DNA of 24,961 nt from Chara braunii (Eukaryota > Streptophyta > Charophyceae > Charales > Characeae). How positions within the stretch are numbered: the stretch's first letter is position 1; each line of letters starts with the position of its first letter. A program made the position numbers and the translations under genes. The notes under the pieces are model-generated. The model was not told the DNA's origin, did not search any database, and was given only the letters and a program-made list of their open reading frames with translations. The DNA lies in contig BFEA01001282.1 in NCBI GenBank assembly GCA_003427395.1, forward strand, positions 61,378-86,338, in the 5' to 3' direction. Shown piece after piece: positions 1 to 8,636 of the stretch.

Positions 1-364
1 GCCATAGCCGACCACCTCCAGCCCTCCTTCCTCGTCCATCACCCACGTCCATCCNCCATAGCCGGACCACCCCAACCCTTCTTCCTCCTTCATCACTCAC
101 ACTTGTCCACCATAGCCGACCACCTTCAACCCTCCTTCCTCCTCCATCACCCACACCCGTCCACCTTAGCAAACCACCTTCAACCCTTCTTCCTCCTCCA
201 TCACCCACGTCCGTCCTCCATAGCCGGACCACCCCAACCCTTCTTCCTCCTTCATCACTCATACTCATCCACCATAGCCGACCACCNTCAACCCTCCTTC
301 CTCCTCCATCACCCACACCTGTCCACCATAGCCGACCACCCCCCAACCCTTCTTCCTCCCTCAC
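1..364. repeat. 54-bp minisatellite, left array
   Basis: About six and a half copies of a 54-bp unit that begins CCATAGCCGACCACC and carries the pyrimidine-rich stretch CCTTCCTCCTCCATCACCCA. Three variants alternate: one with AGCCGACC, one with AGC(A)AACC, and one with GGACCACCCCAACCC plus TTCATCACTCAC. This makes a 162-bp three-unit higher-order repeat. The last copy degenerates near 364. Because 54 is 18 codons, one + frame stays open as an 18-residue peptide repeat (STIADHLQPSFLLHHPHP type). I read that as a by-product of repeat length, not a gene. The same family returns at 24209-24961. Confidence 0.92.
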
Positions 365-511
365 CGTCCGCGGCCGTCGACATGAGGGTCCTAGGGGGTC
401 GCAAGAGGGGAGACGTATGGGACTTCGAGTCGGGGTCAATTAGGGTAAGGCAAGGAGCGGGGTCGATTAGGATGTGGAACTTGTTGTTTCTCTCGTCGTC
501 CTCCCATCTCA

Positions 512-516
<5 letters not shown>

Positions 517-552
<36 letters not shown>
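517..552. repeat. (CT)18 microsatellite
   Basis: Eighteen perfect CT dinucleotides inside a wider pyrimidine-rich stretch (about 480-610) that follows the left minisatellite. Confidence 0.95.
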
Positions 553-557
<5 letters not shown>

Positions 558-559
558 TT

Positions 560-1870
560 TTTTTTTCTCTCTTTTCCTGCCTCGCTCTCGCTCCCTCATC
601 CTTCGTTCGTCCCCCTCAAAACCCTTTGACCCTTGACTCTTCCCTTTCCCCATCCCGTCCGTGACACGTGACTAACCGCTACCCTCACATGTTACATTGC
701 CAGGGGCGAACAGTAACGAACCTGATCCTCACTTGGTGGAAAGCGACGGCAAGGGAAGGGCAGCCGGTCCCTTGTTCTGCCAATAAGGAAAGGTACCAGG
801 TTGTTGTGAACATCAAAGAAAGCGGAAAGGAGTGTTGTTTTCGCAACCCGGTCAGTTTGACTCAACCATTTTCCCTGACTGCATGACTAAGGTGAAGGCA
901 CAGTTTGCTTGAGGGAAGGGAAAGACAACTAAGGGATCAACAAAGGCAAAGGAAACTTAGGCTTGTGGGAAGGGGCGATGTGTTGACCCCAATGGGGAAT
1001 TGTATTTTGTTCGTTGCTTTGTGTGGTCTTGCGCAGGTGAGTAGCTTGGGATGGTCAAACCGGACTGGACCCGCAAACGAGGGCAAGGGTGGGAAACTGG
1101 ATAAGGGAAGGACTTAGATCTCGCTTAAACTATGGATGCAGGATGGGTTTGATGGTCGGATGCTTGGATGAGTGGTAGATGCATGGACGTGGCTTGTGTG
1201 ATGATTGAATGCAATGGCTCTTTTGAATGTAATGTAAGCCCGGAAGGACTAAGGGCAGTCTTGGATAGGTGAATGCAACGCTAGTGGCTCAAGCAAAAAN
1301 AATATATAGNGGCTAGGGGCGNCGGGCGGAGCCACCCCGCCCCAAGGATGCCGTAGGGGCTGTCTTGAGCCATTCGACTTAGCGAAAAGGTGCGTGGCCC
1401 AATGGATGACGCTTGGCCTACGCACACTAAGAAGACGAATCCTCAACGAACTCCCTGGACTGCTTGTGTATTGGAAGGAGCAAATGCTTGGTCAGACCTA
1501 AGTGAATCAAGAAAACGCCGCGAGTGACCAAAGAGCTACCATCTTGACGCGAGAGCGGAGCTACATCCCCCAATGTAAAACCCTCTCGCAAAAGGCTCAT
1601 CCCCACCCATCTCATGGCACTAGGCGGGGGTGCGCATGAGACGAACGACCCGTGCCCTGAGCGTGAGCTTGGGTGGGTCGAGCCAAGTGGGACCCGCAGC
1701 AGGGTCGACCAAGGCTTGAAAGTCCTTCAGGGTATGACCCCTACAAAAATGGTGGAGATGACGGGCATTGGGTTAAACTGACCCTAACGATCTCGAGGGG
1801 GGCGCCTGACGCGTGGCCGAGAACATAACTTTAAGAAAAGGAATGAGGACTTGGGTATGCTCTATCCCTT
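560..1870. other. Gene-free stretch, nothing recognised
   Basis: Only short, mutually overlapping open frames with no recognisable motif occur here. There is no tRNA-like fold, no long array and no similarity that I can see to the retroelement proteins further on. Four ambiguous bases fall in it. It could hold decayed LTR sequence, but I found no matching copy elsewhere in the window. Confidence 0.5.
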
Positions 1871-1878
1871 TGAGAGAA

Positions 1879-2256
1879 TCAGACTCGAGGGCGGCTGGGC
1901 GCCTGGCAATGCCAGGCCTGGAGGTATAACATGTGTGCTGCACACACAATCAGCCATCTCCTCGGAGGCGACTCTAGTCCTCCTTCCTTCAGGCTGATGC
2001 TCGTCAGACCGGGGAAGCCTTGGGCAAGCCGCAGGTCGACCCTTCCTCTTCGTGCGAAAGAAGGGCTCCGGTTACCTGGCAGGCGGTTGGGATTCCAATG
2101 AAAATCCCGCGACGGAGCGATCCGACTGACTTGGGTGCCTTCTCTCCTCTTCGGAGCCCAACGGGCTCCATGCACCGCACTTAATGCTTGAAGGAACCCC
2201 ATATGAACACAAAAGGCAATCAAGAAGGAACAAGCGTGCCCTATGAACGGACACAC
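1879..2256 (-). other. Hairpin-rich segment with an open minus-strand frame (125 codons)
   Basis: The segment contains several compact perfect inverted repeats: GCCTGGC-AAT-GCCAGGC (1901-1917), TGTGTG-CTG-CACACA (1932-1946) and GGAGCCC-AAC-GGGCTCC (2153-2169), all with 3-nt loops, plus a pyrimidine/purine stem around 2041-2068. The minus strand is open for 125 codons across it, giving an Arg/Pro/Ser/Gly-rich peptide with no domain I recognise. Tight, short-loop hairpins suggest structured RNA or an organelle-type insertion more than a protein gene. I cannot assign it to a group I or II intron: I looked for a domain V-like motif and did not find one. Confidence 0.35.
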
Positions 2257-2259
2257 AAG

Positions 2260-3469
2260 CGAAGATAAGGGAATGAAGGGAGTTGCTAGACTCCGAGGAA
2301 AACTAGCTCACCTTTGAAGATGCTCACGAGAAGGAACCGGGCACTATGTATGGAAGGTAGGGGTGAGTGACACGCACTGTCCTGAGTGAAAACTTGCAAG
2401 CTATGGGTAGGAAGCGCAGGGTGCACCAAGGGAAAGGCACTTGTGTTGTATGTGTCCCGCCTGGGACTTATGGTTGCTTGATTGGAATTTTGAGCGTCCT
2501 GCCATTTGGAAGGAAAGGAGGGGTCTGCACCAACCGGTGCGGGTTGCCAACCGTCGCTCCCTTTTGTAGGCTGCCGTGGGTTCGTGTGTGGAGGTCAGGC
2601 CACCGAGTTGTCGGACAAGAGTTTGTCATGTCGGTTGATTAGTAGCATTCTCGTCCGAGCAGTGATGAGCTTTGGCTCGATGATCTGCTGGACGGGGTGT
2701 GAAATCTTCTCAGGCGGGGCTTAGCCTGTTGGCTGGCGGAGGAGTACCACTACATGCGGCCACAGACGGAGCCTCGGGGACGATTAGTAGCTTCTCGTAA
2801 CCTGGTTTGGGAAAGGCTGTTCCTTATCGGACCGATGGAAGTGAATGTCTGGACGGCTGGCTCTAATGGCCTACCGATATGTGCGGGGTGATTCCCGAGA
2901 TTAACGGTGGGTACACGAGCGGCAAGTCGGGATGGGGTATTCTGGGCAAGAAGGTGAGGGCGACCCCCCACTGGAGTCTGGGTACCGCGCTCGCGACGGT
3001 TGAGCTGTGCTTGAGGTACGGGATAAAACTCTGCCGATAGTAACAGTGGAGAGACTACTTTGGGAAAAAGGTCAGTGAGGAGATGACCGGCCTGTGTGCG
3101 ATGATTGCTTGATTTCCTCTTTTTGTGCCTCCCTCTATGAAGCTGCCTGATGTGGGATGGGATGGGAGCTACACTTCTAGTCTATTCTCGCCCCCTGCCT
3201 AAGTCCGCACGAGTGAGAGAACATGATGGTAAGGCTGGATAGAAGTCCAAAGGAAATGGAACCAAGAGAAAAGGAAAGGTCGGCTAAGGGGTGATCGATT
3301 GGGGATATGGTAGGGCAGTGGCACCCGGAAAATGGATAGGAAAAGCTAGGGAGACCCGGATGAGGGGTCTGAAAACAACTCTCATCCAGAAAAGGAAGGA
3401 AAACCATCTGACCATGAGGGGCCGTGTGGTGCTCTCATGTGGAAACAGGACAAGCGCCGGGAAACCAAG
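2260..3469. other. Gene-free stretch before copy A
   Basis: Small overlapping ORFs only (the longest are about 70-90 codons, in conflicting frames on both strands). No motif, array or splice arrangement stands out. If the copy A-D family and gag-pol belong to one element, its 5' LTR and leader should lie in or upstream of this stretch, but I could not find a matching 3' copy or a clear tRNA-complementary primer-binding site. Confidence 0.45.
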
Positions 3470-3597
3470 ATGGCGCGATGGTTGTCGCCGCCTGTCTACT
3501 CTAATGGTCCGGAAATGCCTATAGACGTAAGGGATGGGGTATCCGTTGTTCTCCAAAAGAAGGGGCGTGGACCGACCTGGAACCAGCTTATGAAACC

Positions 3598-4281
3598 GTG
3601 ATGCTGGACGAGAAGGACGCGTTCCTCTGGATAGAGACGATCTGGACTAAGGTCAGTCTGACAAGACTTTCACCTAGCTTGATGGACCTAGAATTTCGGG
3701 GAACTGTGGAAGCTCGAGGATGGGTTTACCTATCTCAGGAAATGGAAAATGCAATGGTAGTGGGACTAGTATTGGGCACGGCACCGGATCAGCTGTTTAG
3801 GCTAGCGAAACGGGAAGTGGTATGGGCAGCATGTCAGCAGGCAGAAATGGACATGGAAAGGATGGAGGTGCGAGTGGAACTCGGGGACCGGAAAAATATG
3901 AGGCGACCCCTTAGGACAATGAGGTGTGTGTTACCCCCGTTCTTGGTGGATGCGGTCTTTGGGACCAGGGATAGACTAGAGCGGATATGCTGGTCGATGA
4001 CACGCTTGGCGTCATACCAAGGTGCTAGGCAAGACTTCTTTAAACTGTCAGTGGAAGCGGGGCCGTTCGAAGGAAACTGGGCGGAGGAACTAGCTGAGGT
4101 GCTAAACCTCCTCAGCTCGGATGAGGTCTTCATCTCCAGCCCGGTGCATTGGCAGATAATTTACCGAAATGTGGCAGCAGGGGAAACATTCTTGGAGGGG
4201 TTGAGGGAACTGTTCTTAGACGAGGAGGAAGATGTGAGTGATGATGAGGATGGGGACGAGGTGGAGGACTGGGACTTCTAA
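3598..4281 (+). CDS. Copy A of an unrecognised tandem-repeated protein family (227 codons)
   Basis: I do not recognise this protein. It is the first of four tandem paralogues. Three blocks define the family. Block 1 is GWVYL followed by a hydrophobic stretch ending in LG (3718-3732 onward). Block 2 is a (L/V)PPF segment about 40 residues before a GPF-x-G motif (GPF at 4060-4068), followed by E-x-L/V-x-x-L. Block 3 is R-x-(V/I)-x-x-G-x-x-F-L-x-x-L-x-x-LF (aromatic residue at 4189-4191). The C terminus is a run of Asp and Glu. The listed frame opens at GTG 3598 with ATG at 3601, but similarity to copy D continues upstream to about 3577 in this frame. In another frame, ATG 3470 (context AAGATGG) begins a stretch resembling the copy D N terminus. 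The real start may therefore be 3470, with a frameshift around 3557-3577. No signal peptide or membrane segment is visible. TAA ends it at 4279-4281. Confidence 0.6.
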   Translation: MMLDEKDAFLWIETIWTKVSLTRLSPSLMDLEFRGTVEARGWVYLSQEMENAMVVGLVLGTAPDQLFRLAKREVVWAACQQAEMDMERMEVRVELGDRKNMRRPLRTMRCVLPPFLVDAVFGTRDRLERICWSMTRLASYQGARQDFFKLSVEAGPFEGNWAEELAEVLNLLSSDEVFISSPVHWQIIYRNVAAGETFLEGLRELFLDEEEDVSDDEDGDEVEDWDF

Positions 4282-4323
4282 GAATAGGGGTGGGGACTCA
4301 TCCGGGAATGGGTTGTCGNCTAT

Positions 4324-5084
4324 GTGCAGGAACGAGCGANGGCCCGGAGATTNCGGTTATGGGACTGCACGTGGGAACCAAAACGAGTTNAAAGGGGAGT
4401 AGAGATGTCTATACCANCGAGTAATGAATGGAANGGGACTACATGTGATTGGCAGGGGTATGAGATTGTGNCGGAACTATCGTACCTTTNGATAGAANGT
4501 GTCTGGAACCCGTTGCGGGAAGAGGAAGGCTGGGAGGAGATTGCGGAAGGCAGGGTGGAATCGGTCGAGACGATCGTTCTCTCCGAGGAAGGTTGGCACC
4601 TGTTCTGCACGACACTTGCGGCGGGACAGGATCCAATGTGGCTTCAGGGGACGCTGAGGCAAGGGCCCGGCAGGCGGGAGAAAAGTTTGCTAATAAGGGT
4701 TGGGATACGGTCAGCAGTAGGGTTCTGATGTGAGGATGGAAGGAATTTAGCCCGCCTTGCGCCCGGACCAAGACCTGGGTGCCAGACTTCGTGGCAAATT
4801 GGTTTGGGGGCTTTGATCACATTGCGGGAGTAGCCAGCGCTATGGGACGGGTACACATAGGAGACACATGGTTGGCAGAAAAGTTTTATAGGACGTCCTT
4901 GAAATTCGGGCCCTTCCACGGCGATAGAGCCCGGGAGGTCCTCATCATTTTGGACATTGAAAGGAATGACCGACAAGAGGTGGCCCAGGAAACCAGGGAG
5001 GCCATACTCCGTCGAGAGGTAGCAGCGACACCTTGCTATGTGGATGATGTGTTCAAATTGTTCGAGGTACTGTGGTTCGACTAA
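4324..5084 (+). pseudogene. Copy B of the tandem family, frameshifted
   Basis: Second paralogue, about 40 bp after copy A. The first part (4324-4728) carries family block 1 (ETIVL at 4567-4581, then GWH and LAAG). The second part is open from 4734 in a different frame and carries VPDF, the GPF-x-G motif (GPF 4908-4916) and block 3 ending CYVDD..KLFE (Tyr 5037-5039), with TAA at 5082-5084. The block 1 to GPF distance is 341 nt, against 342 in A and C, so the break is a net one-base loss between about 4700 and 4733. Nine ambiguous bases cluster in 4319-4500. As it stands it cannot give a full-length product. The function of the family is unknown. Confidence 0.6.
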
Positions 5085-5320
5085 GCGCAGGGAAGTCGTG
5101 GGGCCAGACAAATATGGAAACCACTGCTAAGAAAAGGGAATGGGATGTCTGGCCATTGTAAGGTGCAGTGCGGATCGCGAGCTAGGAAATCAAGGGTGAG
5201 CGCGCGATAACACGAAGGAGGACTTTTCTCGAGGAATGCCCCCTAGGCATCAAACCGCCTAGGGAAGTAGAGGGAGGGGTAGAGATCAGCTTGCCGGCAG
5301 CGAGTGGGGGCTAGCGCCCG

Positions 5321-5979
5321 GTGGCAGATTGGGTCGGAGTTGAGCTTGCGGAAAACATGGTGTACCTGGCAACGAAAGTTGAGTGGCGTGCGGCTAAGAA
5401 TGGGGAATGGAACCCGGACCCCCGAGGGCATGTGCGTGCAGAGGGACGACTGTACATATCGGTGGATGGATGTAGGGAGTTCGGAGTCCGGCTGGCATCA
5501 GGTAGAGAACCGTTGAGCATGTTTGAAGGGGCATGATAGTTAGTATGGCAAGCAGGGTTTGAGTTTGCGGATCCGGGGTTTGACAATGTAACAGCGGACC
5601 TTAGGGTAGCCATGGTCGGGGATTTTTAATTGCCTAGCGAAAATATAAGAATGAGGCTGCCGCCCTTCCTGCTGGAAAAGTTGGGCGGTCTGGAACATGT
5701 TAGGCGGGCAGTAGCCGACCTCACAAAGCTGACATATGAAGACGCAATGGTACATCGAGAATACTACCGGGCCTTCTTAGAAATGGGGCCGTTTAGCGGA
5801 GAACAGAAGTACGAGGTGTTGCGCATCCTGCGTGTTGTGTTTAGTACCAGGCCGAGGATTCCGGTCGTGGGAAGTGAGGTCCTGTGGGTGTCATCCGGCG
5901 GAAAATAAACCAAGGGATGGCGTACGTAGATGATCTGTACCGATTGTATGAGAAGATGGAGGAGGGAACAGGTCGGTAA
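5321..5979 (+). pseudogene. Copy C of the tandem family, interrupted by stops and a frameshift
   Basis: Third paralogue. The part from 5321 has block 1 (GRLYI 5444-5458, then LASG). TGA and TAG at 5534-5539 and TAA at 5627-5629 interrupt the same frame, which then resumes with LPPF and GPF-x-G (GPF 5786-5794) followed by EVL-x-IL. The frame closes at TAA 5906-5908. Block 3 lies in the neighbouring frame at about 5887-5979, with Tyr 5923-5925 and a terminal L-x-x-LYE. The block 1 to GPF distance (342 nt) equals that in A, so the middle damage is nonsense mutation, and only the C terminus has shifted frame. A weak N-terminal candidate ATG at 5115 runs into a stop quickly. A 19-A tract follows just downstream. 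Confidence 0.6.
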
Positions 5980-6001
5980 TAGGGCCGAAGAGAGGGGAAA
6001 G

Positions 6002-6020
6002 AAAAAAAAAAAAAAAAAAA
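6002..6020. repeat. A19 homopolymer between copies C and D
   Basis: Nineteen consecutive A, preceded by GGGGAAAG, 23 bp after the end of copy C. It could be a simple length-variable tract or the tail of a retrocopied transcript. No polyadenylation signal AATAAA lies just before it, so I favour a simple tract. Confidence 0.8.
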
Positions 6021-6128
6021 GCGTCGGGTTAGGGATCGGGAAGTTGTTCGGGCGAAAAATTGAAGACCAAGTGGAATAAGTAAACTCGCGTGCTGTTTAA
6101 AACTGTGCAGGGGACTTCTAAGTTGGAA

Positions 6129-6914
6129 ATGGCGATGAGACGCGCCCGGATGCCGCAACGACCCATGCACCCATGGCCACCCACGAAAAACGGAGGCGGA
6201 TGGGAGGTGTTGCTCCCAGCAAGCTATGTGATTCAAGGACTGGATACCGAATGGAGAGTCGTGACCCTGGGAAGGGATCAGGCGTTCATGATGGTGGAGT
6301 GCTTGTGGGATGGTATGAGAATCAATAGGGGACCAGGGGACGACCTGTATACTGACCTCAGGGTGACAGGAACCGTATACCTGCCAGAGCTCGGGTGGCA
6401 CATGTTAGGGACTGAATTGGCGCTAGGGCATGGTTTGTTGCCATTTTTGCAAAGGGCTACTAGGGTACTAAACCGGGTAGGCCAGGAAGTGCGAGGAAGA
6501 AGGAATGTGGGGTTAAGGACTCGGGTGGAGGTAGGAGGTTGGCGAGAGTTTAAGGCCCCAATGACAAGGCTGAGGTGCCGAGTACCTCGCTTCATGGTAA
6601 ACCTGGTATTCGGCAGCCTCAAGAGGGCAAGGGATTTGGTGGACTCGACCCTGGTCTGGATCCACCTCTTTCGACCACAAACAACGACCATGTTCTACGA
6701 TGTGTCGGTCAGGCATGGGCCGTTCTGGGGGAACCAGGCCTGGGAACTACTGAAATTGCTCGAGATTTTGATATTCGGATTGCCCCACCTGTCGTTCAAA
6801 GAGTACGAGCCAATAATTATCAGGGAAATAGAGATGGGAGAAAACTACCTTGCGGGGTTGGCGGACCTGTTCGAGGAACCAAAGGAGCAGGACGGGCCTG
6901 AGGGACCAGCATAA
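6129..6914 (+). CDS. Copy D of the unrecognised tandem family (261 aa, intact)
   Basis: Fourth and best preserved paralogue. The frame opens at 6090, but the first ATG is 6129 (GGAAATGG, G at -3 and +4), giving about 261 residues. The N-terminal 20 residues are Arg/Pro/Met-rich. Block 1 is GTVYL (6369-6383), followed by GWHML and LALG. Block 2 is a basic stretch, then RVPRF and GPF-x-G (GPF 6717-6725) with E-LLKLLEIL. Block 3 is R-E-I-x-x-G-x-x-YL-x-x-L-x-x-LFEE (Tyr 6846-6848). The C terminus is acidic and Gly/Pro-rich. Positions of aromatic and hydrophobic residues match copy A throughout, for example the L-x6-V-x-L-x4-AF-x-x-(V/I)E-x-x-W stretch near the N terminus. No catalytic signature, signal peptide or transmembrane segment is visible. 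It lies about 460 bp upstream of gag on the same strand, reminiscent of extra ORFs upstream of gag in some large plant Ty3/gypsy elements, but with no similarity to any that I know. Confidence 0.6.
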   Translation: MAMRRARMPQRPMHPWPPTKNGGGWEVLLPASYVIQGLDTEWRVVTLGRDQAFMMVECLWDGMRINRGPGDDLYTDLRVTGTVYLPELGWHMLGTELALGHGLLPFLQRATRVLNRVGQEVRGRRNVGLRTRVEVGGWREFKAPMTRLRCRVPRFMVNLVFGSLKRARDLVDSTLVWIHLFRPQTTTMFYDVSVRHGPFWGNQAWELLKLLEILIFGLPHLSFKEYEPIIIREIEMGENYLAGLADLFEEPKEQDGPEGPA

Positions 6915-7078
6915 GAAAACGCGTCAGGAAGAGGTAGGGAAATAAAGAAGGGGTATTAAGATAAGTAGGCATCTATCAACAAAAGGGGAGGCAGTGGTTG
7001 GAGTTTCGACCGACCTGCCAATGTAGCAGGGAGGGGAACCAGAAAAAACATGCGCACCGGGAACACTGGGGCGTTTGG

Positions 7079-7294
7079 ATGTCAGAAAGCCAAAAAGGGA
7101 CCATCCTCGATAAGGAAGCCGTTAGGCTCAGACAACGCCTTAAGAGTCAAAGCACGGCAGTAACAAAATGCCAAACAGCGGTGGCAAGTTTTCCGACAAA
7201 AGAAAACCTGAAGGACATTCAGGGGAATACAAGTAAAGGAAAGTCGTACCGATCAATAAAAGACGCAAAAAACATGGGAATAAGCGGATTTTAG
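7079..7294 (+). CDS. Small Lys/Ser/Gln-rich ORF before gag (71 aa)
   Basis: ATG 7079 opens a 71-codon frame rich in Lys, Ser, Gln and Thr that ends just before the gag leader. It has no recognised motif. It may be a decayed upstream part of the element or chance. The 77 bp between its stop and gag contain an A-rich run and TTTCCATGTGCAG, which resembles a 3' splice site. Confidence 0.2.
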   Translation: MSESQKGTILDKEAVRLRQRLKSQSTAVTKCQTAVASFPTKENLKDIQGNTSKGKSYRSIKDAKNMGISGF

Positions 7295-7371
7295 GGCCGG
7301 GACTAGGGCAGTTATGAACAACCGGCCATTTTCGCAAAAAAAAATTTCCATGTGCAGGCTAGGTAAAGGAC

Positions 7372-8250
7372 ATGGCGACTGGAGAAGAGATCGATGATCA
7401 GCAGAGCAAAGGGAGTCAGGGTACGAATAGGGACGAGGAACGAAATGAGGGATCAGTAAAGGATCGAGAGTCAGCCAACCCGAAAGGAACCCGGAAAGAT
7501 GGGAAGGACCACTCAACAGGAGAAAGCTCCGGGAAAGTTGGAGGCAGCAAAAGGGGACCTCAGGAAAACAGGGAAGGGGGAAATGATAGGAGAGCGAGCC
7601 CTCAGAACTCAGCAGGAACCACCCCTAAAAAGACGAAAGTCTCGGATACTCGTCGTAAATTGGCAGAAATAGAAAAGCGGACTGCAGAATTTAAGGCAAG
7701 GCTTATTGAGCAAATGATGGTCGGGGATGAGGAGGATCGGCATGGCACAGGGTCACGTGAGGGACGAGGGACCGGTCAGGGCGAGGCCAGGTATGAAGGG
7801 AAGGATAATACTCACAAGGGAACACCTAGCAAGAAAGGGAAGAACAAGGATGACCCCCCGGCGGAAGGGGCAAAAAACGCTATCACTCCACCTGCCATCG
7901 ACAGTGGCGCTAGTCGGTTGCCCGCCACGCCGAAAGTAACAGGGGCATGTGACGAACTCTGGAGCCTTAGGGAGAGGGTGTTAGGATGGTTCGACCCAGA
8001 AGGAATGTCGAAAACCGGGGAGAAGCAGAAGGAAAGCAAGGAAGGGGAAGGGACCAGTGCAGCAGGAGAAGGGGGTAGCTCCGAAGGTGGTCTCAAGAAG
8101 ATAGTCACCAACCTCACCCGGGCACTAAGCAAAAACCAGGGGTATCTCGCAGATGCAAAGAGGAAGCTCACGTTCGACAGGGCAAACATTACGGAGNTTC
8201 TGATAGATTATGAGAATTNGGCAGCCTCACTGAAATGGACGGAAGANTAA
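7372..8250 (+). pseudogene. gag: gag N-terminal region
   Basis: ATG 7372 opens a 292-codon frame. The first 90 residues are very polar (Lys, Glu, Gly, Ser, Arg), then comes a probable amphipathic helix or coiled coil (about residues 93-117, RRKLAEIEKRTAEF), then more charged low-complexity sequence, and a WSLRERVLGWF segment near residue 220. Such a disordered basic N terminus is common in Gag of this type. The frame stops at TAA 8248-8250 but continues in the same frame after it to a TAG near 8362, so the stop is probably a point mutation inside gag. Several ambiguous bases lie at the stop. Assignment rests on position immediately upstream of capsid-like and zinc-knuckle sequence. Confidence 0.6.
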
Positions 8251-8378
8251 NAGATGGATCACCTAGGGCAGCACGTGTCGTTGAGCTTAGGAAGGGATAT
8301 TATGGCCATTGTCGCAATTAGTGGTTCCTGGAAAGGAATACGGAATGAGATGATGAGAAAATAGTTGAAGGCGGAGAA

Positions 8379-8636
8379 ATGGCAACAGAGGCTGAGCTAG
8401 TAGCAGTCCAGAGGAAAAACTATACGACTTACAATGATTTCATGAGGGCATTTACGCTAGTGGCCCTGCGAATCCCCGGGGTAACGAACCGTATAATGAG
8501 TAAGTATTTCCTCAGGCAGTTTTCCGAGTTTGATAAGGATAAGATCCTGTCGGCATACCAACAGACCAGCAAATTCGAATACACGAGGGACGTGGATTTC
8601 AGCACCGTAACGACCTTGCGGAGAAGACAGTGGTGA
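8379..8636 (+). pseudogene. gag: gag capsid-like fragment
   Basis: An 85-codon frame whose peptide (FMRAFTLVALRIPG..., then KYFLRQFSEFDKDKIL) has the alternating aromatic and hydrophobic helix pattern of retrotransposon Gag or capsid. It ends in an out-of-frame tail. After about 8607 the matching continuation lies one frame back (frame 2, leading into the 8630 ORF), which indicates a one-base loss near 8605-8609. The upstream join to the N-terminal region is also out of frame (frame 1 to 3, around 8390). It is part of a broken Gag, not an independent gene. Confidence 0.6.

Noticed and set aside
103-653. Overlapping + and - frames of 177 and 114 codons
   Set aside because: Made of the 54-bp minisatellite and the (CT)n tract. 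No motif beyond the repeat.
7988-8000. GGTTCGA resembling a tRNA T-loop
   Set aside because: No acceptor or anticodon arms around it. It lies inside the gag frame.
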